A DNA stretch of 38,964 nucleotides from an uncultured Erysipelotrichaceae bacterium (GTDB lineage Bacteria > Bacillota_I > Bacilli_A > RF39 > UBA660): the NCBI GenBank assembly GCA_902764545.1, contig CACWWC010000014.1, positions 1 to 38,964 of the forward strand, in the 5' to 3' direction. Of the stretch, positions 16,009 through 24,034 are shown in pieces. The translations under genes and the position numbers were made by a program. Under the pieces are notes generated by a model, which saw only the letters and a program-made list of their open reading frames with translations, was not told where the DNA came from and searched no databases. Each line of letters opens with the position of its first letter. The first letter of the stretch is position 1.

Positions 16009-18738
16009 ATGCAAAAAAAAGATGTAGAAAGAAAAAAACAGATAAAGAGAAAAAAAAGTACACAAATTAATAGAACAACAAAAAACAAGAGAAATAATAT
16101 TAATACAAACGGCTTTAAAATAGCTGCAATTTTAGCTACAATAGCACTGCTACTTATCTGCTATATGATGTTAGGTTTTGAAATTGCCATATTAATGGCA
16201 GTATTCATCGCAATAATAATTGGGGTGGTAATGCTATTTGGAAAAGTTAAAAACAAGAAAAAAAAGAGAAAAATAATAAGTCTATTTTTAATACTATTCT
16301 TAACCCTAGGGATTGCAGCACTATGTACCTTTAGTGCATTTATGATATATGTTAAAGCTCAAGCCGATCCAAAATACAAAAATGCAAAACTAAACACTTT
16401 AGAAGTTTCTAGACTCTATGATAAAGACGGAAACGAATTCGCAAAATTAGGATCTGAAAATCGTGAAAAAGTAAAATATGAACAATTACCTGAGGTATTA
16501 GTTGATGCGATAATAGCAACAGAAGATTCTAGATTCTTTCAACATAATGGATTTGATACTCCAAGATTTATTAAAGCAGCTTTTGGCCAAGTATTAGGGC
16601 ACTCCGGAGCCGGTGGTGCATCTACTCTTACAATGCAAGTAGTAAAAAATAGTTTTACAGATAAATATGGAGAAAAAACATCAGGAGCTTCAGGAATTAC
16701 TCGTAAATTTGAAGATATATATTTAGCAATTTTTAAATTAGAGAAAGATTATTCTAAACAAGAAATAATTGAATTTTATGTTAATAACCACTTCTTAGGT
16801 GGCAATACATATGGCGTTCAAGAAGCATCAGAAGCATATTTTGGAAAAAGCGTTACAGAACTCAACTTAAGTGAAGCAGCTATACTTGCTGGAATGTTTA
16901 AATCACCAAATGCATATAAACCAACAGCAAATCCAAAAAATGCAGCAGCAAGACGTAAAACCGTACTATATTTAATGAGAAAACATGGTTATATAACAAA
17001 AGAAGAAGAAGAAATAGCAAATTCGATTCCTGTTGAATCATTAACATCGGAGTCAAACGAATCAACAGAAAATCAGTACCAAGGTTACGTTGACACAGTT
17101 GTTGATGAATTAAAAGAAACATATGGTGTTAATCCTTATACCACACCATTGTTAGTTTACACAAATCTTGATAGAGCAAGACAAGACGCAGTACTATCAG
17201 TATTAGCTGGAGAAAATTATAATTGGAAAGATGATAGAGTACAATCTGGTGTTGCGGTGTTAGACTCACAAACCGGAAAAATATTAGCAATAGGAAATGG
17301 ACGAAATGTTAACTCAAGAAGTAACAGTAATGCAGATCAGTACAACTATGCAACAGAAATTCATAGACAACCTGGATCAACTGCAAAGCCACTTTTTGAT
17401 TACGGACCTGGTATAGAATATAATAACTGGTCAACATATGAACAATTTGACGATTCACCATATAGCTATTCAAATGGAAGAGCGATTCATAACTGGGATA
17501 GAGGATACTATGGAACGCTAACATTAAGAAAAGCTCTATCTGCATCACGTAATATTCCAGCATTAAAAGCTTTTCAACAAGTTGACAATAATAAAATAAG
17601 AGAATTTGTAACCAACTTAGGAATAACACCAGAAATTTGTTCAAGTGGTTATAAATATGATAAAGATAAAGATAGATGTATAAATACAAAAGATGCAAAT
17701 GACGTAAAAGAGCCATCAGCCTTACATGAAGCACATTCAATAGGTGCATTTACAGGAGTTTCTCCACTTGAAATGGCTGGAGCATATGCAGCATTCTCAA
17801 ATGGAGGATACTATAATAAACCATATGCTGTTGAGAAAGTAATATTTAGACAAACAAAAAAAGAAGAAGTACATAAATCTGATAAAAAACAAGTTATGTC
17901 AGATGCAACAGCCTTTATGATTTCAAGTGTGCTTCAAGATGTATCATTAACAGGTGGTACACCAAGTAACGTTGCATGCAAAACAGGAACAACAAACTAT
18001 GATAGCTCAACAATGAGCAATTATGGAATGCCAGATGATGCAATAAGAGACTCATGGGTAATTGGTTATTCAACTAAAACAGTAATTGGAATGTGGTATG
18101 GATATGATTCGTTAACAAAGGATCTTATTCAACAAGGATATATACTACACAACATTCCAGCTACTATTGCAAAAGATAGACTATTCAACGCATTAGTATC
18201 AGCTGGAGCAATGGAGTCAAACCGTGAAGCCTTTTCACAACCATCAAGTGTAGTAAAAATTGGCGTAGCTGCAGGAAGTAACCCAGCAAAATTAGCAGCA
18301 CCCGGTGGAAATACAGTTTATGAATACTTTAAAAAAGGGCACGAACCAACTGAGTATGATACATCAAATTATAAATTAGGAGCTCCAGGAAATCTATCAA
18401 TTACAGAGACTAATGGTAGAGTGACATTATCGTGGTCAGGTGTTGATCCAGGACCATTAGCACAAGAAGGACATGGAAACTTTGGTTATAATATATATAA
18501 AGATGGAATTTTGATAGATTGGACAGATAAAACATCATATACATTTAAACCTTCGGGAAGTATATATGGAACATATAAAATAATTGGAACATATAAATCA
18601 TATAGTGGAGTTCAAAGTGAAGCAGCAAGTAAAAAGTTAGAAGAAGCTAAAGATGAAAGAAAAACAACTCCTACTCCGGAAAGCTCATCAACTCCAACCC
18701 AAACACCACAAGAATCGCCTAACTCATCTAATCCATAA
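16009..18738 (+). CDS. ponA: Class A penicillin-binding protein (PBP1 type)
   Basis: 909 aa. A bifunctional wall synthase: a glycosyltransferase (GT51) polymerises glycan and a transpeptidase cross-links it. The Lys/Arg-rich cytoplasmic start (1-34) is followed by three hydrophobic segments (about 36-54, 57-77, 89-115) where PBPs usually have one. GT51 has ATEDSRFFQHNG (170-181, catalytic E172) and GGASTLTMQ (202-210). The transpeptidase has STAK (457-460, nucleophile S457), SRN (513-515) and KTGT (658-661). A fibronectin type III-like domain spans about 792-878, and the protein ends in a Thr/Pro/Ser tail. GGAGGT, in the last codons of recU, serves as ribosome-binding site. Confidence 0.96.
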   Translation: MQKKDVERKKQIKRKKSTQINRTTKNKRNNINTNGFKIAAILATIALLLICYMMLGFEIAILMAVFIAIIIGVVMLFGKVKNKKKKRKIISLFLILFLTLGIAALCTFSAFMIYVKAQADPKYKNAKLNTLEVSRLYDKDGNEFAKLGSENREKVKYEQLPEVLVDAIIATEDSRFFQHNGFDTPRFIKAAFGQVLGHSGAGGASTLTMQVVKNSFTDKYGEKTSGASGITRKFEDIYLAIFKLEKDYSKQEIIEFYVNNHFLGGNTYGVQEASEAYFGKSVTELNLSEAAILAGMFKSPNAYKPTANPKNAAARRKTVLYLMRKHGYITKEEEEIANSIPVESLTSESNESTENQYQGYVDTVVDELKETYGVNPYTTPLLVYTNLDRARQDAVLSVLAGENYNWKDDRVQSGVAVLDSQTGKILAIGNGRNVNSRSNSNADQYNYATEIHRQPGSTAKPLFDYGPGIEYNNWSTYEQFDDSPYSYSNGRAIHNWDRGYYGTLTLRKALSASRNIPALKAFQQVDNNKIREFVTNLGITPEICSSGYKYDKDKDRCINTKDANDVKEPSALHEAHSIGAFTGVSPLEMAGAYAAFSNGGYYNKPYAVEKVIFRQTKKEEVHKSDKKQVMSDATAFMISSVLQDVSLTGGTPSNVACKTGTTNYDSSTMSNYGMPDDAIRDSWVIGYSTKTVIGMWYGYDSLTKDLIQQGYILHNIPATIAKDRLFNALVSAGAMESNREAFSQPSSVVKIGVAAGSNPAKLAAPGGNTVYEYFKKGHEPTEYDTSNYKLGAPGNLSITETNGRVTLSWSGVDPGPLAQEGHGNFGYNIYKDGILIDWTDKTSYTFKPSGSIYGTYKIIGTYKSYSGVQSEAASKKLEEAKDERKTTPTPESSSTPTQTPQESPNSSNP

Positions 18739-18775
18739 AAAAGAAGAATCAATCTAATCAAGATTCTTCTTTTTT
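18737..18775. terminator. Bidirectional terminator between ponA and nth
   Basis: AAAAAAGAAGAATC (18737-18750) pairs with GATTCTTCTTTTTT (18762-18775). T runs appear at the 3' end on both strands. The nth stop (18754-18756) lies in the loop. Confidence 0.85.
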
Positions 18776-19383
18776 TCACAACATATGCTGACCAACTTAC
18801 ATCCATTACATAATGGCTTTATAGCTTTACAGTAATACCTACCAAATAAAACTAGCTGTAAGTGTCTCCTACCCCATTCCTCTTTTGGAAAGTATTTCAT
18901 TAACCTATGTTCAACTACTTCAACATCATCATTTTTTTTCGCAATTTTTAATCTTTTAGAAACCCTGTTAACATGTGTATCAACAGCAATAGCAGGAATG
19001 TCATAATATTCGCTAAAAAAAACATTTATTGTTTTTCTACCAACACCAGGTAACTGCATCAATAAATCTCTATCAACAGGAACCTCTCCATCATACTTAT
19101 TCAATAAAATTGAAGCAATTTCTTTCACATAAATAGATTTTTTTCTAAAAGAACCTAATGGCCTTAATATTGATTCTAGAGAACTTATTTTTGCATGACT
19201 TAATTTCTTAAGAGTGTCATACTTTTTATAAAGGATAGATGTAACCATATTAACTCGTTTATCAGTAGTTTGAGCACTCAGAACAATTGATATTAACAAT
19301 TCATAATCATTACTATAATTTAATTCACATTTTGGATTGGGATATAAATAATCTAGAAAGTCGCCAATATTATTCATCATCAT
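18754..19383 (-). CDS. nth: Endonuclease III
   Basis: 209 aa. A DNA glycosylase/AP lyase that removes oxidised pyrimidines. It has the helix-hairpin-helix LPGVGRKT with catalytic Lys117, catalytic Asp135 in AVDTHVNR, and the [4Fe-4S] motif C-x6-C-x2-C-x5-C at the C-terminus (Cys185, 192, 195, 201). The start is one of three consecutive ATG codons (19383, 19380, 19377) inside the last codons of dnaD. The overlap and the absence of a good ribosome-binding site suggest translational coupling. dnaD-nth is a known B. subtilis pair. Confidence 0.95.
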   Translation of the reverse strand: MMMNNIGDFLDYLYPNPKCELNYSNDYELLISIVLSAQTTDKRVNMVTSILYKKYDTLKKLSHAKISSLESILRPLGSFRKKSIYVKEIASILLNKYDGEVPVDRDLLMQLPGVGRKTINVFFSEYYDIPAIAVDTHVNRVSKRLKIAKKNDDVEVVEHRLMKYFPKEEWGRRHLQLVLFGRYYCKAIKPLCNGCKLVSICCEKKKNLD

Positions 19384-20056
19384 CAAACCAATTCCACTCT
19401 ACTATATCCATATCTATATCATTCTTATCTAAATTCCTATCTCTAACTGCATTTCTTCTCATCCTATTATTTTCAACATCTTTAACAGTATTTATCCCTT
19501 TTTTACCCCACTCATACAATATTTTATCTATATATTTCAGATTGGAAACACCATTGAAAACCGCCTCTTTAACCGCCTCTTTTATTAAATCCTCACTAAT
19601 ATTATTTTCAAGCCAAGCCTTTATAATCTCATATTCAATAGAACTTAACGTTCTACCAAACTCCTCTTCAATTAAATCGTAAATACTTGAAGACGTAGCA
19701 ACACTACTAGACTCATTTATTTCTTCAATAACAAATAGTTTTAATTTATTATAAAAACCATCTATAGTTAAAATATCCTCCATATAACCCTTTTCATTTT
19801 TTTTAACATCAACACTTATAAAACCCTTATTTGTAAGTGAATCAATATATTCCATAACCACGGACAGCTCATACCCCAAATCATTACAAATCCTCTCTGG
19901 ATTAAAAGTACAATTATCTCCACAATTGTAAAAATACATTAGCATAATAAACTCTTCTGCTTCTAACTGAAACTTTTTATAATTTTTTAAAAAATAAATT
20001 GGGATAACAATATTTCCATTTTTAAAAACGTCAATTAAATTAGAACTTTTCACCAT
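19370..20056 (-). CDS. dnaD: Replication initiation protein DnaD
   Basis: 228 aa. DnaD helps load the replicative helicase at the origin and at restart sites in low-GC Gram-positives. A winged-helix N-terminal half (about 1-105) is followed by the DnaD/DnaB C-terminal domain (about 122-195), with YDLIEEEFGRTLSSIEYEII, then NLKYIDKILYEWGKKGI. ATG at 20056 follows GAGGAG by six bases; an in-frame TTG directly at that site is unlikely to be the start. It has its own promoter. Confidence 0.93.
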   Translation of the reverse strand: MVKSSNLIDVFKNGNIVIPIYFLKNYKKFQLEAEEFIMLMYFYNCGDNCTFNPERICNDLGYELSVVMEYIDSLTNKGFISVDVKKNEKGYMEDILTIDGFYNKLKLFVIEEINESSSVATSSSIYDLIEEEFGRTLSSIEYEIIKAWLENNISEDLIKEAVKEAVFNGVSNLKYIDKILYEWGKKGINTVKDVENNRMRRNAVRDRNLDKNDIDMDIVEWNWFDDDE

Positions 20057-20073
20057 TGTCAACTCCTCAGACT

Positions 20074-20102
20074 ATAATAACATAATACAGTTAAAATATC
20101 AA
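20074..20102 (-). promoter_or_regulatory. Promoter of dnaD-nth
   Basis: TTGATA (20097-20102), 17 bases, TATTAT (20074-20079) on the minus strand. The -35 touches the T tract of the preceding terminator. Confidence 0.6.
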
Positions 20103-20143
20103 AAAAGAGAATCTATCTAAATAAATCCATTAGATCAGATTCT
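20101..20143 (-). terminator. Terminator overlapping the end of the 381-aa membrane protein gene
   Basis: AGAATCT-G-ATCTAA pairs with TTAGAT-AGATTCT (13 bp, one bulge) and is followed on the minus strand by CTTTTTT. The gene's TAG stop (20113-20115) is inside the downstream arm. Confidence 0.75.
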
Positions 20144-21258
20144 TCCTTACTACTATTATCATCTTTTTGTATAGGACTATTTACATTATTCTCCGCAGAA
20201 ATTGTTCCATTATTATCTACATTATTATCATAGTTTAGATTAATTATATCATCATTAATATTATCACTATTATCACTAGAGATAAATGATGTATTATCAC
20301 CGCTAAATTCTTCATTATTACTATTATTGTAAAGATCATTTGAAACAAAATTTGATGTTTTAGGGTTAAAAATTAATATATCATATTTTTTTGTAATTAA
20401 TTTTATGATATCAACAATAAAAGCTGCAAAACTAATAAACAATAAAATATACAATAAAAATCTAGCAATTGAGATAATATACAAAACTATTGATATAAAT
20501 AAGATAAATAAATAGCATTTTGCTAATAAATCACCAAATGCTAACTTAACAGATATGTAATTATTACCAATTGGAAAATATGACAAAGGTGAAGCATTCG
20601 TTTCCTTTCTTTTATACAGTGCATTTAAAAAATATCCAGTTATTACGTTATATACCATAATAATAGCAAAAAATTTAATTAGCGATGTGAAATCAACTGA
20701 AGTGACAAAATCTAAAATACTTTGCCTACGAGTTGGAAGATTTGTATCATTAAGACTGCTAATTTCTTCAATAGTTAATCCCTTATAATTCGAATATCCT
20801 CCAATCTGACAATAAGAATTATCTCCATGGACAGCGTAATACGCAATATCAGAACTAGACTTATTTTCAACCAAATACTTATTAGAAACATTTATGTATA
20901 AAGCTGACTCACTGTTTGACTTTAATTCAAATTGCGAATAGTCGCTTTCATAATCCTTTTCACTACAATATGTCAAGTAGCCAATATTTTTTTTATTGTT
21001 ATCAAAAAGTAAAATATTAATACTTAGAGGAAGAGACTTAGCAGTTTTATTAGTTACATTTGCAAAGTTGAATCGTCCATACTGTTTTCCTTCAACAACA
21101 CTTGTATAAGATATATCCTTATAAGTAAAGGACTTTGTATCAACAGTCGCAGTATCATTAATTGGAATTAAAACATCAACCTTATAATCAATCGCATAAA
21201 CCCGATAACCAAAAACCAAAATAACAGCTATTAATAAAAATGATAATACCTTTTTCAT
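20113..21258 (-). CDS. Unknown exported/membrane protein with Asn/Asp-rich tail
   Basis: 381 aa; I do not recognise the family. It has a signal-like N-terminus (1-22), an extracytoplasmic region (about 23-190) with Cys98 and Cys150, a membrane helix (193-214), then FLNALYKRKE and SPLSYFPIGN (resembling loops of small multi-span membrane proteins), two more helices (about 245-288) and a tail (298-381) made mostly of Asn, Asp and Ser ending ESDLMDLFR. AGGAGA precedes the ATG. It starts 10 bases after cca, so the two are likely cotranscribed. By the inside-positive pattern the tail is probably cytoplasmic. Confidence 0.75.
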   Translation of the reverse strand: MKKVLSFLLIAVILVFGYRVYAIDYKVDVLIPINDTATVDTKSFTYKDISYTSVVEGKQYGRFNFANVTNKTAKSLPLSINILLFDNNKKNIGYLTYCSEKDYESDYSQFELKSNSESALYINVSNKYLVENKSSSDIAYYAVHGDNSYCQIGGYSNYKGLTIEEISSLNDTNLPTRRQSILDFVTSVDFTSLIKFFAIIMVYNVITGYFLNALYKRKETNASPLSYFPIGNNYISVKLAFGDLLAKCYLFILFISIVLYIISIARFLLYILLFISFAAFIVDIIKLITKKYDILIFNPKTSNFVSNDLYNNSNNEEFSGDNTSFISSDNSDNINDDIINLNYDNNVDNNGTISAENNVNSPIQKDDNSSKEESDLMDLFR

Positions 21259-21268
21259 AAAAAATCTC

Positions 21269-22366
21269 CTATCTATACTTATTTTCTATATACTTTATTA
21301 TCTCATCGTTGACATTATTTATTCTCTTGTAAAGAATTTCCTTTTCAATATCCTCATATATATCCTTAATATATTTCCCTGGTTCTCTATTTAAAACCTC
21401 CATTATTTGATCAGAAGTAATCTGAATATCAGCTCTATTTTTTATAACTAATTTATTATAAGAATCCGTAATCTTTCCTATATCAATACCTTTTATTTCT
21501 CCTGCACAGCTATTTACATAAAGACCATACTTATACAATATAAATGCATCTAAATTATTTGACTTCAAAACTCTATTAATGCCTTTAATAAGATCTAACT
21601 CATTTTTACTAAAAGGATAAATATCTTCAACATTTAAAAGACTCCATACTCCAATTGAATTATTAATTTTTACATTTAAGAGCTCATTCAAATTATATAA
21701 CTCTAATTCCTCTTGTAAGCCAAAATCCAATATTAGTCTAATCCCCTTATCCCTATTTGAACTACTAAAAATTTTATCTAATTCATTCTTTTTTCTAAAA
21801 TAGGAAAGACTCTTCACACTACTTTTAGTTCGTTTTATAGCGTTCGCCACATCAGCACTTAAATCAAAATCCAAAATAGTAGCAAATCTAATAGCTCTTA
21901 AAATTCTTAAACTGTCTTCGCTAAACTTTTCTATTGGATCTCCTACAGTATGTATAATTCTATTACGTATATCATCCTGTCCACCAAGATAATCCAATAT
22001 TTCTCCATTTTCATCCATGCACAAGGTATTGATAACAAAATCTCTTCTCAATAAATCGGGATATAAATCATCAATATATTTTACCTCTGAAGGTCTCCTA
22101 TTATCTATATAATTAGATTCTGAGCGAAAAGTAGTAAGTTCAAACCTTACTCCCTTAAGAACTACAACTACAGAACCATAATCCTCGTTTGGTAAACAAT
22201 TGTCCTTAAAAATCTCTTTAATGTTCTTAGGTGTTGCATTTGTTGTAATGTCAATATCACTAGATTCAATTCCCAAAATGTAATCCCTAACAAAACCTCC
22301 GACAATATATGCCTTATAAGACCGACTAGTAAGTTCTTTAAGCAATTTTAAAGCAACATCTAGCAT
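21269..22366 (-). CDS. cca: CCA tRNA nucleotidyltransferase
   Basis: 365 aa. It builds or repairs the 3' CCA end of tRNAs (class II family). The head domain has GGFVRD (23-28) and the metal-binding DID (37-39), followed by LRRDFVINTL and LRILRAIRFA, the usual template and neck motifs. A related poly(A) polymerase cannot be excluded by eye, but length and motifs favour CCA addition. ATG at 22366 follows AGGTGG by 8 bases; TTG 22369 is the alternative, and two GTG codons further up overlap the ribosome-binding site. Confidence 0.9.
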   Translation of the reverse strand: MLDVALKLLKELTSRSYKAYIVGGFVRDYILGIESSDIDITTNATPKNIKEIFKDNCLPNEDYGSVVVVLKGVRFELTTFRSESNYIDNRRPSEVKYIDDLYPDLLRRDFVINTLCMDENGEILDYLGGQDDIRNRIIHTVGDPIEKFSEDSLRILRAIRFATILDFDLSADVANAIKRTKSSVKSLSYFRKKNELDKIFSSSNRDKGIRLILDFGLQEELELYNLNELLNVKINNSIGVWSLLNVEDIYPFSKNELDLIKGINRVLKSNNLDAFILYKYGLYVNSCAGEIKGIDIGKITDSYNKLVIKNRADIQITSDQIMEVLNREPGKYIKDIYEDIEKEILYKRINNVNDEIIKYIENKYR

Positions 22367-22386
22367 CAATTTCACCACCTAAACAT

Positions 22387-22392
22387 ATTATA
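22387..22392 (-). promoter_or_regulatory. -10 box of cca promoter
   Basis: A perfect TATAAT seven bases before the AGGTGG site; TTGAGC 19 bases upstream, inside the hup terminator, is the best -35. The leader would be only about 15 bases. Confidence 0.45.
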
Positions 22393-22396
22393 CCAT

Positions 22397-22431
22397 AAAA
22401 AAAAGAAAAGAGCTCAAATTAGAGCTCTTTT
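22397..22431 (-). terminator. Terminator of hup
   Basis: AAAAGAGCTC, 6-nt loop, GAGCTCTTTT: a perfect 10-bp stem followed on the minus strand by C and T8. Confidence 0.88.
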
Positions 22432-22444
22432 TATAAATTAAATA

Positions 22445-22717
22445 TTAGTTTACAGCATCTTTTAAAGCAGTTCCAGCTTTGAAAGTAACAGCATTTCTTG
22501 CAGCAATCTTAACTGTCTCACCAGTTCTAGGGTTACGTCCCTCACGAGCTGCTCTCTTTGAAACACCAAAAGTTCCAAAACCAACTAGAGGAACCTTATC
22601 TCCCTTAGTTAGAGCTTCAGTAATTGCAGCAAAAGTAGCATCGATTGCTCTTGTAGAATCAGCTTTAGTTAATCCTGTAGCAGTAGCAACTGCTTCAACT
22701 AATTCAACTTTTTTCAT
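22445..22717 (-). CDS. hup: DNA-binding protein HU
   Basis: 90 aa, the standard HU length. HU bends and compacts the nucleoid. The beta-arm signature is intact: GFGTFGVSKRAAREGRNPRT, then GETVKI and a C-terminal helix. AGGGAGG precedes the ATG. The leader has a small inverted repeat (TAAGCA/TGCTTA, 22743-22761) just upstream of the ribosome-binding site. Base use is less A+T-rich than the neighbours, as expected of a highly expressed gene. In B. subtilis the HU gene hbs adjoins spoIVA and der; all three are close here too. Confidence 0.97.
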   Translation of the reverse strand: MKKVELVEAVATATGLTKADSTRAIDATFAAITEALTKGDKVPLVGFGTFGVSKRAAREGRNPRTGETVKIAARNAVTFKAGTALKDAVN

Positions 22718-22800
22718 TTTTAATACCTCCCTATTTTTTTACTAAGCACATGTTATGCTTACATATTAAAATTACCATGAATAAATACAAAAATCAAGGA

Positions 22801-23145
22801 TTATGACTTAAATTTACTAAGTTTTTCATTTATTTCAATCAATAATGTAATAATATGACCAATAGCATATATAAATAAAGAAATCAAAAATCCAATAACC
22901 CAAATTAAAATGGCTAGAGAAAAATTAAATTCCGTAACTATGCACGCATCAGAATAAAAATATGAAGATACATTACAAGTTGCAAATAAATTACCAAAAA
23001 CAATTCCAAGTAAGAAAACAATTATAAACAGCGCTATTGCAAAAATTTGATAAAAATTAAGTGCAAAACCCTTTACCTCATTTGTTATTGAGTTAACTTT
23101 AGGAAGATCTTTTTTTGCCGAAGCAATTTCATCAAATAAATCCAT
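22801..23145 (-). CDS. Small two-helix membrane protein, unknown
   Basis: 114 aa; family not recognised. An amphipathic N-terminus (MDLFDEIASAKKDLPKV), a membrane helix (33-53), a short outside loop with two cysteines (57 and 68), and a second helix (74-97), then a charged helix. The loop cysteines could form a disulfide. It starts two bases after the stop of the 255-aa membrane protein, with AAGGAG in that gene's end, so the pair is one unit. Confidence 0.7.
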   Translation of the reverse strand: MDLFDEIASAKKDLPKVNSITNEVKGFALNFYQIFAIALFIIVFLLGIVFGNLFATCNVSSYFYSDACIVTEFNFSLAILIWVIGFLISLFIYAIGHIITLLIEINEKLSKFKS

Positions 23146-23147
23146 AG

Positions 23148-23915
23148 TTATTTTTCTCCTTTCTTATTTGTTATATTTTGTGTATCATTTTTTTTATTAA
23201 ATTTAGCCTTTTCTGAAATATCCAAAGCAGCATCCTTTATTTCATTAAAACCATCATTGATTTCATGAATTATTTGATCAAAATTACCACTATTATCAAT
23301 ATCCTTCTTTTTCAAATCCAAATAAGATCTATATAAGTAAATATATCTAGCAAATAAAGAAATATAAAAAGCATCCAAAATAGAAACAATCAAACCACTA
23401 ACTACTACCGTTGAAATCAAATTTACAAATAAAGACATAGTAACCAATATTAATAAGCAGTTAAAATAATAATCATTTTGAATAGAGTTAAACGGAGACC
23501 TACCCAATTTAAATTCTTTCCATATCCTTGTATCTCTAAACATAGTATGAAATAAATAAATCAATAAAACCATGTTAATTAAAAATGAAAAAATTGTATT
23601 CAAAGAAAATGATTGAACAATTGTTAAAATAGAAGTAAAACTTAAAATAAAATATACTATAATTAAAAATACATTTAGATAGTTAAAATATTTTTTTCCA
23701 ATATAAGTTTTAAGACCAACAAAATATATCAAAACTAATAGATAAGTTGTATTATGATTAATAACACTTCTAAATAATTGAGAAGAAGAATTTCCTACAA
23801 CAGCAAATGATTGACTGCAAACTATTATCATAAAAATCAAGAAAATAATCATACTAGTTACAAATTTTGCATTATCATACCACTTTTCAACCTTTATTTT
23901 GTCAGTTTTTTTCAT
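23148..23915 (-). CDS. Multi-span membrane protein, unknown
   Basis: 255 aa; family not recognised. It has about six hydrophobic segments (around 19-39, 53-70, 76-97, 103-122, 149-170 and 172-195), then a charged, probably helical cytoplasmic C-terminus rich in Lys/Asp/Asn. GGTGA lies just before the ATG. An extended -10 box is at 23936-23944. It may act with the 114-aa membrane protein encoded directly after it; only the spacing supports that. Confidence 0.75.
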   Translation of the reverse strand: MKKTDKIKVEKWYDNAKFVTSMIIFLIFMIIVCSQSFAVVGNSSSQLFRSVINHNTTYLLVLIYFVGLKTYIGKKYFNYLNVFLIIVYFILSFTSILTIVQSFSLNTIFSFLINMVLLIYLFHTMFRDTRIWKEFKLGRSPFNSIQNDYYFNCLLILVTMSLFVNLISTVVVSGLIVSILDAFYISLFARYIYLYRSYLDLKKKDIDNSGNFDQIIHEINDGFNEIKDAALDISEKAKFNKKNDTQNITNKKGEK

Positions 23916-23935
23916 AGAATCACCATCCTTATTAC

Positions 23936-23944
23936 ATTATAACA
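23936..23944 (-). promoter_or_regulatory. Extended -10 promoter of the membrane-protein pair
   Basis: TGTTATAAT on the minus strand, an extended -10 (TGnTATAAT). No good -35 is visible. Confidence 0.5.
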
Positions 23945-24002
23945 TCAATTATTACTATAAATGTATCATTTAATATTTTTTCTTTAATACTTTACAATAT
24001 TA

Positions 24003-24011
24003 TGCTATAAT
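24003..24011 (+). promoter_or_regulatory. Extended -10 promoter of der
   Basis: TGCTATAAT, with TTTAAT 17 bases upstream of the TATAAT hexamer. The box is in a palindrome AATATTAT-GCT-ATAATATT (23996-24014), which may be chance in such A+T-rich DNA. Confidence 0.6.
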
Positions 24012-24034
24012 ATTCGTGAATTGGAGGGGATAAT

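Noticed and set aside
17309..17749. 146-codon minus-strand frame inside the PBP gene
   Set aside because: Leu/Tyr-rich shadow of the transpeptidase coding sequence.
19287..19682. 131-codon plus-strand frame over dnaD/nth
   Set aside because: Ser/Ile/Leu-rich antisense of two recognised genes, no start signal.
23996..24014. AATATTAT-GCT-ATAATATT palindrome as a der operator
   Set aside because: All-A/T arms around a TATAAT box arise easily by chance here; no second copy noticed.
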